From contig NZ_FMBW01000069.1 of NCBI RefSeq assembly GCF_900091725.1, positions 1-64,000 of the forward strand: a DNA stretch of 64,000 nt. The letters are read 5' to 3'. Shown here piece after piece: positions 1-8,646 of this stretch (the stretch's first letter is position 1; the number at the start of each line of letters is the position of its first letter). The position numbers and the translations under genes were made by a program. The notes under the pieces are model-generated. The model ran no database searches. It was not told the DNA's origin and was given only the letters and a program-made list of their open reading frames with translations. The stretch comes from Streptomyces sp. DvalAA-43. Lineage in GTDB: Bacteria; Actinomycetota; Actinomycetes; Streptomycetales; Streptomycetaceae.

Positions 1-62
1 GGGGCCTGACCCTGTACTGGGACTCCGGCGCCGTCGAAGGCCACGTCGAAGAACACGTCAAA
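1..62 (+). pseudogene. ISL3-family transposase C-terminal fragment (window edge)
   Basis: In the frame beginning at base 3 the translation opens with GLTLYWDSGAVEGHV, which resembles the conserved C-terminal block of ISL3-family transposases (typically 'GLTLPWSSG-VEGHVNR'). After VEGHV the similarity stops and the frame runs on into unrelated sequence, so the fragment is truncated at both ends. Two other pieces with the same motif occur near 6.8 kb and 10.9 kb in this window. The call rests on one short motif. Confidence 0.35.
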
Positions 63-202
63 GAACAACGCCTCCAGCACGGAGTTCCGCAGCCCGCCAT
101 CCTCACCATCAGCCCACTCGATATCGACCAGACTCAGATCCATACTCAGATCCCTCGCACGACACTGGTTCGACAGCGAACCCAGTCGTTCAGGCTTCCT
201 TG

Positions 203-766
203 TCAGCGAACCTGGTCGCTCTTCGGTCCGATGCCTTTGATCCTGGTCGGAGTTCCGTCCGGGGCGAACGAGTGGTGGAAGGTGAAAGCGTGCGGCGCGG
301 AGCCGTGGTCGTGGAGGTGTTCCAGCTTGGAAACCCCGTCCTGCCAGGTGGGTATCACGCCGTCGGTGACCCACCAGAACACGTAACCCGGGTGCCCTGT
401 CCTCTCGAACCAGTCGTAACGCCTGTTGAGCGCCGCGCGGTGCAGACCGGTGTAGATGGCGTCGATGGCGGGGCGCAGGTCGGTCCAGAGTGAGAGGGTC
501 GCGGCCAGGGCGATGGTTTCCACAGTGCGGCCCTTCCCGTACCAGGCCGGAACAGCAAACTCTCCCCACTCACCCCAGTCCGAGTCGAAATCCGTCCGTG
601 CGCCCAGGCTGCGATCTACCGCTTCAGCGCGAGCGATATATCCGGGGTGCCGGCCGATCTCCCGGTAGACGGCCTCACCGCTCTCGTGGAACTCCCGCGT
701 GAGAGGTGCGGGATCGGCGAGAGGGGACTTCAGGACGCCGAATGTGTACAGAGCAAGATGGGGCAT
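203..766 (-). CDS. DUF3291 domain-containing protein
   Basis: This encodes 187 residues starting MPHLALYTFGVLKSP. The pattern, with a Trp-rich centre (DSDWGEWGEFAVPAWY near residues 62-77, then WFERTGHPGYVFWWV) and a His-rich end (FTFHHSFAPDGTP), matches the DUF3291 family, which belongs to the dimeric alpha-beta-barrel type and has no established reaction. The ATG at 766 was chosen because family similarity begins there; the frame stays open far upstream but that extension looks like noise. No operon partner is visible. It is convergent with whatever preceded it and divergent from the ArsR operon about 0.6 kb away. The family assignment is fairly secure; the function is unknown. Confidence 0.75.
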   Translation of the reverse strand: MPHLALYTFGVLKSPLADPAPLTREFHESGEAVYREIGRHPGYIARAEAVDRSLGARTDFDSDWGEWGEFAVPAWYGKGRTVETIALAATLSLWTDLRPAIDAIYTGLHRAALNRRYDWFERTGHPGYVFWWVTDGVIPTWQDGVSKLEHLHDHGSAPHAFTFHHSFAPDGTPTRIKGIGPKSDQVR

Positions 767-1335
767 GCGTCTCTCCCTGGTTGGGGGTGCCTGGTGTGGA
801 CCCGGTTTGGCGGCTTCGCATGGAGGCGAGGTTCGTGGGGCGTGGCCAACTCGTCCCTTCGGGTGACTCAGCCTGATGGAACCTCTGTGCGACCATGGGC
901 GACCGCCGAAGACCAGGTGAAGGTAGCTGTCTCTGCGGGCCATGTCGAAGTTGCGTTTTCCCCGTCCAAGTGGCCTCTTGAAACAGGTCCTTGCGGGAAC
1001 CGGGGCGGTGACGCTGTCCGCCCTCGCGGAAGTCCGCATCGGCCCAGCAAATGCGGAGGAGCAGCATCGACCGCTCTGCTCAGGCTGGTGTGCCGGGGCG
1101 AGGCCAGGGGCGTCGAATGGGTTGGATGACGCAGTGTCCTGTCGAAGTGCTTCTGTCGACTGGCGGGCCGTTGACCTGCTGGGATGCCAGATCGTTTGAG
1201 AAGGCTCGGGCTCGGGATTCTCGGACGACCTGGCTTTCGCGGAAGGTCCTTGGCTCCGAGGGTGGCGGAGATCCGCGTGAATCGTCGGATCAGCTCGGCC
1301 GTCATCGCCGGACAGGGCCCCTGGCTTCCCCCCGT
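767..1335. other. Non-coding stretch, no supported gene
   Basis: Open frames exist on both strands, but none has recognisable family similarity, a convincing ribosome-binding site or a plausible composition. It probably holds the promoter of the DUF3291 gene on the minus strand; I could not identify it. Confidence 0.4.
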
Positions 1336-1363
1336 TTGACGCATGCCGATATCGGCATATGAT
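1336..1363 (+). promoter_or_regulatory. ArsR-operon promoter with a 16-bp palindromic operator in its spacer
   Basis: A -35-like TTGACG (1336-1341) and a -10-like TATGAT (1358-1363) are separated by 16 bp. Bases 1343-1358 form a perfect palindrome, ATGCCGATATCGGCAT, filling the spacer and touching the -10. The -10 ends 7 nt before the ATG at 1371, so the transcript is predicted to be leaderless. ArsR repressors typically bind such palindromes over their own promoter. Regulator binding here is inferred. Confidence 0.7.
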
Positions 1364-1370
1364 GGTGTTC

Positions 1371-1712
1371 ATGGCACGAGCAGCGACGACGTCGGATGTC
1401 TTCAACGCGATCGCCGAGCCGCAGCGCCGGGAGATCCTGGTGCTGCTGCGGGCGGGTGAGCGGCCGGTGACCGAATTGGCCCAGGAGTTGGGGATGACCC
1501 AGCCGGGGGCATCCAAACACCTGCGGGTGCTCCGGGAGGTCGGGCTGGTGCGGGACCGCAAGGCAGGCAAGCAGCGCCTGTACGGCCTTGACGCCCGCGG
1601 GCTGCGATCGGTCCACGAGTGGAGTGGCGGGTTCGAGCGGTTCTGGAACGAGCGCTTCGACCGGCTGGACGAGTACGTGCAGGATCTCAAGCAGGCAAAA
1701 CAGGAGGAGTGA
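1371..1712 (+). CDS. ArsR-family winged-helix transcriptional regulator
   Basis: This is a 113-residue protein starting MARAATTSDVFNAIAEPQRREIL. It has the classical ArsR winged-helix layout: EPQRREILVLL at the dimer/helix 2 region, recognition helix in TELAQELGMTQPGASKHLRVLREVGLV and a wing through RDRKAGKQRLYGLD. No metal-binding CxC motif is present, so it belongs to the non-metal subgroup usually paired with an AHSA1/SRPBCC gene, which is exactly what follows. In-frame ATGs also exist at 1359 and 1362, but they overlap the predicted -10 element, so 1371 with a leaderless message fits best. It probably represses its own operon through the palindrome just upstream. The inducer is unknown. 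Confidence 0.88.
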   Translation: MARAATTSDVFNAIAEPQRREILVLLRAGERPVTELAQELGMTQPGASKHLRVLREVGLVRDRKAGKQRLYGLDARGLRSVHEWSGGFERFWNERFDRLDEYVQDLKQAKQEE

Positions 1713-1715
1713 CCA

Positions 1716-2222
1716 ATGGCAGCGACAGGACGGGATACGCCGGCCCAGTCAGCGACGGCCGACCGCGAGATCGTGCTCTCCCGGGCCATCGACGCCCCAC
1801 GGGAGCTGGTGTTCGAGGCGTTCACCGAGGTCCGGCACCTGTCGCGGTGGTGGGGACCGGAGGGGTTCACCACCACCACGCGGGCGTTCGAGTTCCGCGT
1901 CGACGGGGAGTGGGTTTTCGTGATGCACGGACCGGACGGGACGGACTACCAGGAGTGGATCTCTTGGACCGAGATCGCCCCGCCGGAGCGGATCACGTTG
2001 CTCCACGGTGAGTCCCGCGGCGACCCGAACGCCTTCGAGTCGGTCCTGACATTCACGCCCGACGGTGCGGCGACCCGGATCGAGATGCGCACGGTGTTCC
2101 CGACCAAGGAACTACGAGACGAGGCGGCCGAGAAGTACCACGCGATCGAGGGCGGCCGGCAGACTCTGAGCAGCCTGGCCGCCTACGTCACCGGGATCGT
2201 TCGGAAGGGAGCGGAGGGCTGA
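1716..2222 (+). CDS. SRPBCC / AHSA1-family protein
   Basis: This 168-residue protein has the Bet v1-like START/AHSA1 fold signature: REIVLSRAIDAPRELVFEAFTEVRHLSRWWGPEGF near residues 17-51, then EFRVDGEWVFVMHGPDGTDY and a C-terminal helix. Members bind hydrophobic ligands in a central pocket; most have no known substrate. The start lies only 3 nt after the ArsR stop, with an AGGAG ribosome-binding site inside the end of the ArsR gene, so the two are co-transcribed. ArsR-AHSA1 pairs are a recurrent arrangement, suggesting the ArsR protein controls this one's level. Confidence 0.85.
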   Translation: MAATGRDTPAQSATADREIVLSRAIDAPRELVFEAFTEVRHLSRWWGPEGFTTTTRAFEFRVDGEWVFVMHGPDGTDYQEWISWTEIAPPERITLLHGESRGDPNAFESVLTFTPDGAATRIEMRTVFPTKELRDEAAEKYHAIEGGRQTLSSLAAYVTGIVRKGAEG

Positions 2223-2842
2223 TGGCCGGGAAGGTGTTCTTCAGCGTGTCGATGTCGCTGGACGGGTTCATCGCGCCCGAGTCCCCCGAGGACTTGATGG
2301 GGCGGCAGTGGATGGAACTACAGCAGTGGATCTTCCCGCAGCGGTTCTTCCGGGAGAATCTGAAGCTCGGCGAGGGCGGTGAGGAAGGGCGCGACAACGA
2401 CATCGTGCGGGAGACGTTCGAGCGCACCGGCGCGAGCGTGATGGGCAAGCGCATGTTCGACGCCGGCGAGCAGGCGTGGCCGCAGGAGGCTCCGTTCCGC
2501 ACTCCGGTCTTCGTCGTGACGCACGAGAAGCGTGACCCGTGGGAGCGGCCGGGCGGGACCACCTTCCACTTCGTCAACGACGGCATCGAGACCGCGCTCG
2601 ACCAGGCCCGCGAGGCCGCCGGCGGCCGCGACGTCCGCATCGCGGGCGGCGGCGCGACGATCCTGGAATACGTGAACGCCGGCCTGATCGACGAGTTCTC
2701 GATTGCGCTGGCACCCGTGCTGTTCGGCTCCGGGATCCGCCTGTTCGAGGGCGTGGACGCGGCCCGCGTGGCCCTGGAGCCGGTCCGCACGGAGCCCTCC
2801 CCCAGGGTGACGCACCTGACCTACACCGTCCGGGAGCGGTAG
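2222..2842 (+). CDS. Dihydrofolate reductase-like (RibD C-terminal domain) protein
   Basis: This 206-residue protein is of the RibD_C/DHFR-like family, seen from KVFFSVSMSLDGFIAPE at the N-terminus, MGKRMFDAGEQAW in the middle and RDVRIAGGGATILEYVNAGLIDEFSIALAPVLFGSGIRLF at the C-terminus. The family has an NADPH-binding Rossmann-like fold; these stand-alone bacterial members are not proven to reduce dihydrofolate. Its ATG overlaps the stop of the preceding gene by one base (TGATG), indicating translational coupling. ArsR, AHSA1 and RibD_C-type genes often co-occur in actinobacteria. The substrate cannot be predicted. Confidence 0.85.
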   Translation: MAGKVFFSVSMSLDGFIAPESPEDLMGRQWMELQQWIFPQRFFRENLKLGEGGEEGRDNDIVRETFERTGASVMGKRMFDAGEQAWPQEAPFRTPVFVVTHEKRDPWERPGGTTFHFVNDGIETALDQAREAAGGRDVRIAGGGATILEYVNAGLIDEFSIALAPVLFGSGIRLFEGVDAARVALEPVRTEPSPRVTHLTYTVRER

Positions 2843-3314
2843 CCGGAGAGTCGGATGTGAGCGGCTCCCCGGCGGCGCCTCAGCCCTCCGGGGTCCGTAC
2901 GGCGGTCAGCGCCCCCGGCGTCGGGGAGGGCGAGTGTCCGGGCCGATCCCGGTCTCGCCACTCCAGCCAGGACTCGAACTCCACCAGCGACTCCGTCGTG
3001 GCCGTCCATGGAGCCGAGGGCAGCGTGGCCAACTGGCCAGACAGTGGCCATCCGACCTGAGATCTGGCCACGAAAGCCGAGGCCCCACACCGGCCGATGC
3101 CTGCCAGGGGGCCTGGAGGTGCGTATGCCGCGGCCGTTGTGAACCGGTGCCATTTCGTTTGGCCTGGTCACTTCTCCGAATCCTGGGGTCGGTCCGTCCC
3201 AAGCCTCTGATCTGCAGCTCTCTGAAACAGAATCGATGATGCCGGAGGAATCACCGCGAGATGTTCTGGAGAGCGAGAGCCGCTCCGCCTGCCACCTCAG
3301 TACAGTGACTTCGC
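2843..3314. other. Intergenic region with a possible decayed minus-strand ORF
   Basis: A 63-residue minus-strand frame at 2880-3071 (ending TESLVEFESWLEWRDRDRPGH...) has a protein-like composition but no recognised family and no clear ribosome-binding site, so it may be the end of a decayed gene. A possible -10 (TACAGT, 3301-3306) lies 8 nt before the next ATG. Confidence 0.25.
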
Positions 3315-4211
3315 ATGACTGATACGGAGATCGAGATCACCGCAGACCTGGTTCGCGACCTGCTGCAGGAACAACACCCAGACCTTGCAGGGCTGGCCAT
3401 CCGGGAGGTGGCGGGCGGCTGGGGCAACCAGATGTGGCGCCTCGGGGACGAGTTGGCCGTGCGCATGCAGCGCATGGACCCCACTCCGGAGCTTCAGCTC
3501 AAGGAGCGGCGGTGGCTACCCGTGCTGGCCCCGCGCTTGCCGCTCCCGGTGCCACTCCCGGTGCGCTTCGGTGAACCGTCCGAACGCTTCCCCAAGCACT
3601 GGACCGTGATGACGTGGGTTCCCGGCGAGCCGCTGGACCACGGCTCGATCAGCCGCGGCGCCCACGCGGCCGACACGCTGGCGGGCTTCCTCCGGGCGCT
3701 CCACGTGGAGGCGCCCGCCGAGGCGCCGATCTCTACGGACTTCGGTGCCCATCCCAGGAACTGTACGGACAGCTTCGAGAACTTCTTCCAGGCCGTTGCC
3801 CTCGACGACATCGCTGCCGACGTCCGGGCCGTCTGGGACGACGCCGTTGCGGCCCACGCGTGGGAGGGTCCGCCGGTGTGGGTGCACGGCGACCTCCATC
3901 CCGCGAACGTCGTCGTCTCGGACGGAACGCTCTCGGGCATCGTCGACTTCGGTGCCATGTTCGCCGGCGATCCGGCGTGGGACCTCGCCGCCGCATGGGT
4001 GCTGCTACCCGCGGGCACGGCCTCACGGTTCTTCGACACGTACGCGCATGCAGACGAGGCGGCGATCCGCCGCGCCCGCGGGCTGGCCGCTATGAAGAGC
4101 CTCTTCCTGATGCTCATGGGGCAGAACGGAGATCGGGGCCTTCCCGGCGGCAAACCGAACTGGGGACCTCTGGGCCGGGCGGCACTTGATCGTGTTCTGA
4201 AGGGCGTTTGA
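3315..4211 (+). CDS. Aminoglycoside phosphotransferase (APH)-family kinase
   Basis: This 298-residue protein is of the APH/choline-kinase fold. The catalytic loop is VHGDLHPANVV (residues 190-200) with the general-base Asp at 193, and the metal-binding Asp is in IVDFGAMFAGDPAWDLA (DFG at 211-213). The N-lobe has AVRMQRMD around residues 48-54. Such proteins phosphorylate small-molecule hydroxyls using ATP or GTP. Members with this layout are often annotated as streptomycin- or macrolide-type resistance kinases, but many act on unknown metabolites, and nothing nearby indicates resistance. No Shine-Dalgarno is evident; a TACAGT hexamer 8 nt before the ATG suggests a leaderless transcript. Confidence 0.85.
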   Translation: MTDTEIEITADLVRDLLQEQHPDLAGLAIREVAGGWGNQMWRLGDELAVRMQRMDPTPELQLKERRWLPVLAPRLPLPVPLPVRFGEPSERFPKHWTVMTWVPGEPLDHGSISRGAHAADTLAGFLRALHVEAPAEAPISTDFGAHPRNCTDSFENFFQAVALDDIAADVRAVWDDAVAAHAWEGPPVWVHGDLHPANVVVSDGTLSGIVDFGAMFAGDPAWDLAAAWVLLPAGTASRFFDTYAHADEAAIRRARGLAAMKSLFLMLMGQNGDRGLPGGKPNWGPLGRAALDRVLKGV

Positions 4212-4378
4212 CGCCTGCCTCTTCGCCTGAGTCTTTTACCTCCACCCGGTTACCAGGAGGCGCTGGAGGGGGCGTAACGGCTACGAGCAGGTCTGGCTGT
4301 GCTGGACCAGGAGCGGGCCGGCCTGGTGATGACGGCTGCCGTCGAGGCCCCGCGTTGGGGGCCCGACAGCGAGTGACG

Positions 4379-5230
4379 TCAGGCGGACCGGCTGACGTCG
4401 TCGAAGTCGGTGGAGGCCGACAGCTCGGCCCATGCCAGCATGTCGCACTCGAAGGCGTCACGTCCGGCCCGGACGAGCTGAAGCGCGTCGGTGCCGAGCA
4501 GCAGGCGCGTCGGCGGCCGGTCGGCCGCCACGATGCGCAGCACCGCGGCCGCGGCCTTGTCCGGGTCGCCCGGCTGGTGCCCGTTGCCGTGGATGCGCCG
4601 GGCGCGCAGCGGCTCGAACAGCTCGTCGTAGTCGGCGATCACACGGGGGGCGCGGATCATCGAGCGGCCGGCCCAGTCGGTCCGGAAGCTGCCCGGCTCG
4701 ACGGCGGTGACATGGATGCCGAAGCCGGCGACCTCCTTGCCGAGCGTTTCGAGGATGCCCTCCACCGCGAACTTGCTGCCGTGGTAGAAGCTGAGGCCCG
4801 GCATGGTGATCAGCCCGCCCATCGAGGTGACGGCGATGATGTGTCCCGAACGGCGCTCCCGCATGTGCGGCAGCACGGCCTTGATCACCGCCACGGTTCC
4901 GTAGACGTTCACCTCGAACTGACGGCGAAGGTCATCCATCGACGACTCCTCGAAGAGGCCGTCATGGCCGTATCCGGCGTTGGCGACGAGTACGTCGACC
5001 GGGCCCAGGTCGCGCTCGGTCTCGTCCACGACCGTGTCCACCGCGTCATGGTCGGTCACGTCCAGGATGCGGGCGTGCGCGTCGCCGGCGAGCGCCTCAA
5101 AGGCCCGTGCGTCGGCGGGCGTGCGCACTGTGCCGACCACCCGGTGGCCCGCGGCCAACGCCGCACGCGCGAGTGCGCGGCCCAGGCCGGTGCTGACGCC
5201 GGTGATCAGGAATGTCTTGTTGTCCGACAC
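4379..5230 (-). CDS. Short-chain dehydrogenase/reductase (classical SDR)
   Basis: This is a 283-residue classical SDR. The NAD(P)-binding TGVSTGLGRALARAA glycine motif is near residues 9-23, NAG is in VLVANAGYGHDG, and the catalytic Ser and Tyr-x-x-x-Lys are in VTSMGGLITMPGLSFYHGSKFAVEG. The start was set at the GTG at 5230, preceded by GAAGGG, because the SDR fold begins immediately after it; the open frame extends upstream without similarity. The gene is divergent from the XRE regulator at 5436, a common pairing in actinobacteria in which the MmyB-like regulator controls the SDR. The substrate is unknown. Confidence 0.88.
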   Translation of the reverse strand: MSDNKTFLITGVSTGLGRALARAALAAGHRVVGTVRTPADARAFEALAGDAHARILDVTDHDAVDTVVDETERDLGPVDVLVANAGYGHDGLFEESSMDDLRRQFEVNVYGTVAVIKAVLPHMRERRSGHIIAVTSMGGLITMPGLSFYHGSKFAVEGILETLGKEVAGFGIHVTAVEPGSFRTDWAGRSMIRAPRVIADYDELFEPLRARRIHGNGHQPGDPDKAAAAVLRIVAADRPPTRLLLGTDALQLVRAGRDAFECDMLAWAELSASTDFDDVSRSA

Positions 5231-5435
5231 AGGTTTTCCCTTCGTGCGATGCGAACGGAGGCCGACCTGGGCGGTTGGGCCCCGGTCGGTCTCGACGCGT
5301 TCCACTTCAGCACCGGAATCGGCTGCTGATCGACTTCCGGGAGGTCCTCTTCGCCCCGGGGACAGCCGGACCGGGGGACTGCCAGTCCCCCTTTCGCGGG
5401 CCGTCGGGGCGACCTTGGGCCCTATCGTGAACGGC

Positions 5436-6359
5436 ATGGACCGCAACACAGCTCTCGGTGAGTTCCTCCGCTCCCGGCGGGCACGGATCACCCCGCGCCA
5501 GGCAGGCCTGTCCGACGACGGCGGCTCCCGGCGAGTGCCAGGACTGCGCCGTGAAGAGATCGCGCAACTGGCGGGCGTGAGCGTCGACTACTACGTACGC
5601 CTGGAACGCGGACGCCGACTCAACGTCTCCGAGACCGTGCTGGACGCCATCTCCCGGGCGCTACGCCTCGATCCCGTCGAACGCACCCATCTGTTCCAGC
5701 TCGCCAAGCCCGCCGCAGGCAGGCCCCGCCGCACGGCGACGCGTCCGCAGCCGGTCCGCCCGGGGCTGCGCGACCTGCTCCGGATCCTCGATCACACCCC
5801 CGCCCTCGTGCTGGGGCGGCGACTGGACGTACTTGCGTCCAACCAGATGGCACGTGCGCTGCTCACCGACTTCGACGCGCTGCCGCACCGCGAGCGAAAC
5901 CTGGTGCGGTTCATGTTCTGCGACGAGACCGCCCGCTCGCTGTATGCCCACTGGGACACCCACGCCCAGGACATTGTCGCCTCGCTCCGGCTCGACGCCG
6001 GACGCCATCCACACGATCCGCTGCTGGCCGAACTCGTCGGCGAACTCTCGATCACGGATGAGGACTTCCGCCGCTGGTGGGCCGACCAGAACGTGCATCG
6101 GCACACGCATGGAAGCAAACACTTCCACCACCCGATCGTCGGCCCTCTCACCCTCAATTACGAGTCCCTCACCCTGCCCGCCGACCCGGACCAGCGGCTG
6201 AGCGTCTACACCGCCGAGGCAGGCTCCAGCTCCGAAGAGGCGCTTCGGCTACTGGCCACGTGGATACGACAGCCCGAGACCTCGCACGGGCAGCACGCAG
6301 ATCATCGGACGCCCGCCGGTCCGCGAGGAGCGGTCGGCGATAGTGGCTGCGTCCCATGA
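5436..6359 (+). CDS. XRE-family regulator with MmyB-like ligand-binding domain
   Basis: This 307-residue protein has an N-terminal helix-turn-helix (GLRREEIAQLAGVSVDYYVRLERGR, about residues 37-61) followed by a PAS-like MmyB ligand-binding domain (ALVLGRRLDVLASNQMARALL and NLVRFMFCDETARSLYAHWD). The domain order matches a large actinobacterial regulator family typically encoded next to, and divergent from, an SDR or oxidoreductase, as here with the gene ending at 4379. In crystal structures of the family this domain can hold a fatty acid. An in-frame GTG at 5427 is an alternative start. A TATCGT hexamer 7 nt before the ATG could be the -10 of a leaderless message, but the -35 is weak. Confidence 0.87.
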   Translation: MDRNTALGEFLRSRRARITPRQAGLSDDGGSRRVPGLRREEIAQLAGVSVDYYVRLERGRRLNVSETVLDAISRALRLDPVERTHLFQLAKPAAGRPRRTATRPQPVRPGLRDLLRILDHTPALVLGRRLDVLASNQMARALLTDFDALPHRERNLVRFMFCDETARSLYAHWDTHAQDIVASLRLDAGRHPHDPLLAELVGELSITDEDFRRWWADQNVHRHTHGSKHFHHPIVGPLTLNYESLTLPADPDQRLSVYTAEAGSSSEEALRLLATWIRQPETSHGQHADHRTPAGPRGAVGDSGCVP

Positions 6360-6461
6360 GCCGGGAATGGGTGTTATGGAACATCAAGCTCCGAACTTGT
6401 TCTCGATCTTGGTCGAGGATCATGCGGCAACCCACCTCCGTGGGATCATCGATCACCACGC

Positions 6462-6875
6462 GTGGCGGGGATGCCAAGGTTCACGGCCGTCTGCTGCCCG
6501 TGGCCCCGATCGAGCCGGCGAAGCTCCTCTTCGGCGTCGGCCAGGCCGACCTTCGACCTCGCCGAGCCGGCCTTCCGTCTCGCCTTCGCGCGGGCCTGTG
6601 ACCTTGCCAGGTCCTTCACGGACCTGGTCCGCGACCGTCGCGGCCAACTGCTGTTCGGCTGGATCCGCCAGGCCGAACAGTCGGGCCTCATCCTCGTCGG
6701 AAAGCTCGCCACGTTCCTCCCCCAGGACCTCGACGCGGTCACCGCCGGACTGACCCTCGAATGGAGCTCCGGCATCGTCGAGAGGTACGTCAACCGCCTG
6801 AAGACAATCAAGAGAGCCATGTACGGACGGGCATCGTCCCGGCTTCTGCGGATACGCGTCCTCACCCGGCCGTGA
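6462..6875 (+). pseudogene. ISL3-family transposase, C-terminal fragment
   Basis: The translation from about 6560 to 6875 shows FARACDLARSFTDLVRDRRGQ...WIRQAEQSG...LDAVTAGLTLEWSSGIVERYVNRLKTIKRAMYGRAS, the conserved C-terminal part of ISL3 transposases (the usual VEGHVNRIK is here VERYVNRLK). The N-terminal zinc-ribbon, HTH and most of the DDE domain are missing, so this is a remnant. No inverted repeats were identified. Its own stop and basic C-terminus (RIRVLTRP) are retained. Confidence 0.75.
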
Positions 6876-6900
6876 TCGTCACGCGCATCCGACCCGCGTT

Positions 6901-7557
6901 TCACCGAAAGGCGGGCTCGGGCTGGAAGGGAGGGCGCCAGTCGCCCCAGGTCGGCGCGTAGCCGGGCGGGGGCCAGTGGTCTGAATGGCCTGGGTAGGTC
7001 CACTGACGGCCCACCCATTCACATTCCGGTATCTGACCTTCCCAGTCGTCCGTACAGCGGTCAGCCCAGTCCCGCCCCACCAGCACTGGACGAGTAGCTA
7101 CCCCGCCGGCGATCTCCTGCACCCGCACAACCAGGCCCAGCCCGTTGACTCCAGGGTTTCCGCGCGGCCCGTATGACACGCGGAGCCCCGCAGACCGAGA
7201 GGCGTCCAGGAGAAGCTGTTCGACCTCGGCCGGAACACAGGCAGTCAACTCCAAGCCGTCAAGCGTCACGTGTGGCCCGTACGCCGCATCGACCGCCACG
7301 CAGAACAATCGATCGGCGTCATCGAAGTAGGTGTACACGGCGGGGGTCGCATGGCCAGTACCGAACTGCGCGCCAAGGATGTGCGGAAGGTGAGGGTCTG
7401 CCTGGAACCGGCGCGGCTCGATCATGCTCGGCAGGACTTCAGCGACGTCATTGATGCGCATCCCGAAGCGGAGCGGCCCGACGCTCTCCAGCGGCGCCAG
7501 TCCCCAGAGCAGCCGCGTCGATCCATCCTCGCCTTTCCGAAGTTCTGCTGCCGCCAT
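6901..7557 (-). CDS. Hypothetical protein, unrecognised
   Basis: This is a 218-residue soluble protein. Visible features are PLESVGPLRFGMRINDVAEVLP near residues 21-42 (a 'GPLRFGM' segment seen in some small actinobacterial proteins of unknown role), a central YFDDADRLFCVAVDAAYGPHVTLDGLELTA, and a Trp/Pro-rich tail ending PPFQPEPAFR. There is no signal peptide or transmembrane segment. The ATG at 7557 is preferred; the frame extends to a TTG at 7635 without a better ribosome-binding site. It is divergent from the next unknown gene with about 260 bp between them. The size, acidic nature and neighbouring unknown gene could suit an immunity-type protein, but there is no direct support. Confidence 0.6.
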   Translation of the reverse strand: MAAAELRKGEDGSTRLLWGLAPLESVGPLRFGMRINDVAEVLPSMIEPRRFQADPHLPHILGAQFGTGHATPAVYTYFDDADRLFCVAVDAAYGPHVTLDGLELTACVPAEVEQLLLDASRSAGLRVSYGPRGNPGVNGLGLVVRVQEIAGGVATRPVLVGRDWADRCTDDWEGQIPECEWVGRQWTYPGHSDHWPPPGYAPTWGDWRPPFQPEPAFR

Positions 7558-7816
7558 CCCACATCCATCTCTGCTCAACAACCGGCTGTCCCCGTTCGGA
7601 AGGCTCAGAATCGCTTGTCCCAGCAACGATCTCAAGATCGTTCACAGGGCTCCGGTCAGAACCTTGAGAATCCCCACCTCCTGCTTGAGGGTGAGGCAGA
7701 CCTGCTCGCTGAGACTCCCCCACCCGATGTCGCTGTCACGCGCACCCCCACTCATACGGTTCTGATCGGTGCGACACAATGCCAGTCAACTGGGCGGACG
7801 ACGGTGGGGGTGGGAC

Positions 7817-8479
7817 GTGGGGCGTTTTGGCTCGCGAAACCGACGTAAGGGCATACCGAACGAGCCGGCGCTACTGGCTGCGGCTGCGGAGAATCCCGGT
7901 GGCAGCGTCGCCGAGATCGACCCGACGTATGTCGACGACCCGAACGGCTACGTACCTCCCGAGGCAATCCGCGGCGCGTGGTTGGTGGACAGCAGCGGGA
8001 AACTGACAGGTGAGTACCAGGAGAATCCCCGTCACGGGGTGCCACAGGACGACTTCAGCATGCTCACTGACCCTGATCACTGGCTTGGCTGGCTCGGCGA
8101 TGACCCCGCGACCGCCATCCGGCAGGGCATCGAAGAGTCCTTGCGCGCTCAGGTGGCAGACACAGTGGTCGAGTGGGTCAAGATCCTTGAAACACCCCGG
8201 TTTCTCACGGGTGGGCGTCAACATTCCGAGGACGAACAGGTCGTGTTGGTCACCCGCGCGGCACTCGCCGCACAGTTTGCGTTGTCCGTGCGCTCAACGC
8301 AGCACGGGCGTTCCCTCCTCCTGGGGGTGTTCTCCTGGGCGGCGGTAAACCTCTCACCGCCGGGAGTCCGCAAGGACCGGCACTGGTTTGACCTGGGCGC
8401 CGGGCTGGACTGGGCCGGTGAACGGCTTCAAGAACGGATCTACGAGATTGACGGTGAGGACGGCACCACCGAACGGTAG
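7817..8479 (+). CDS. Hypothetical protein, unrecognised
   Basis: This is a 220-residue soluble acidic protein starting with the GTG at 7817 (GRFGSRNRRKGIPNEPALLAAAAENPGGSVAEID), preceded by a purine-rich GGGGGTGGG that could serve as ribosome-binding site; a GTG at 7769 in the same frame is less likely. The middle is DPNGYVPPEAIRGAWLVDSSGKLTGEYQENPRHG, followed by helical segments (HWLGWLGDDPATAIRQGIEESLRAQVADTVVEWV). No catalytic motif, membrane segment or named domain was recognised. It stands alone on the plus strand between an oppositely oriented unknown gene and a decayed membrane-protein gene. Confidence 0.6.
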   Translation: MGRFGSRNRRKGIPNEPALLAAAAENPGGSVAEIDPTYVDDPNGYVPPEAIRGAWLVDSSGKLTGEYQENPRHGVPQDDFSMLTDPDHWLGWLGDDPATAIRQGIEESLRAQVADTVVEWVKILETPRFLTGGRQHSEDEQVVLVTRAALAAQFALSVRSTQHGRSLLLGVFSWAAVNLSPPGVRKDRHWFDLGAGLDWAGERLQERIYEIDGEDGTTER

Positions 8480-8646
8480 ACAGGGAGAGCCGTCCGAACC
8501 CTCAACTGCCCCCCCGTTACCCTTGCCGTGGCTCCGCAACGGGGCCTCCGGCCTTCGGGTCCGGCATGACTTCCTCCTTGTTGTTGATGATCCGGGGGGT
8601 GGTGTCACCGTGCTCGGAGGCATCGACGGGCCGCTGATGAGGGGCT

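Noticed and set aside
767..1879. Minus-strand frame extending the DUF3291 gene to 558 codons
   Set aside because: The extension overlaps the ArsR and SRPBCC genes and lacks similarity; the DUF3291 start at 766 accounts for the family domain.
3315..4211. Calling the APH-family kinase a specific antibiotic-resistance gene
   Set aside because: Fold and catalytic residues are clear, but nothing in sequence or context identifies an antibiotic substrate.
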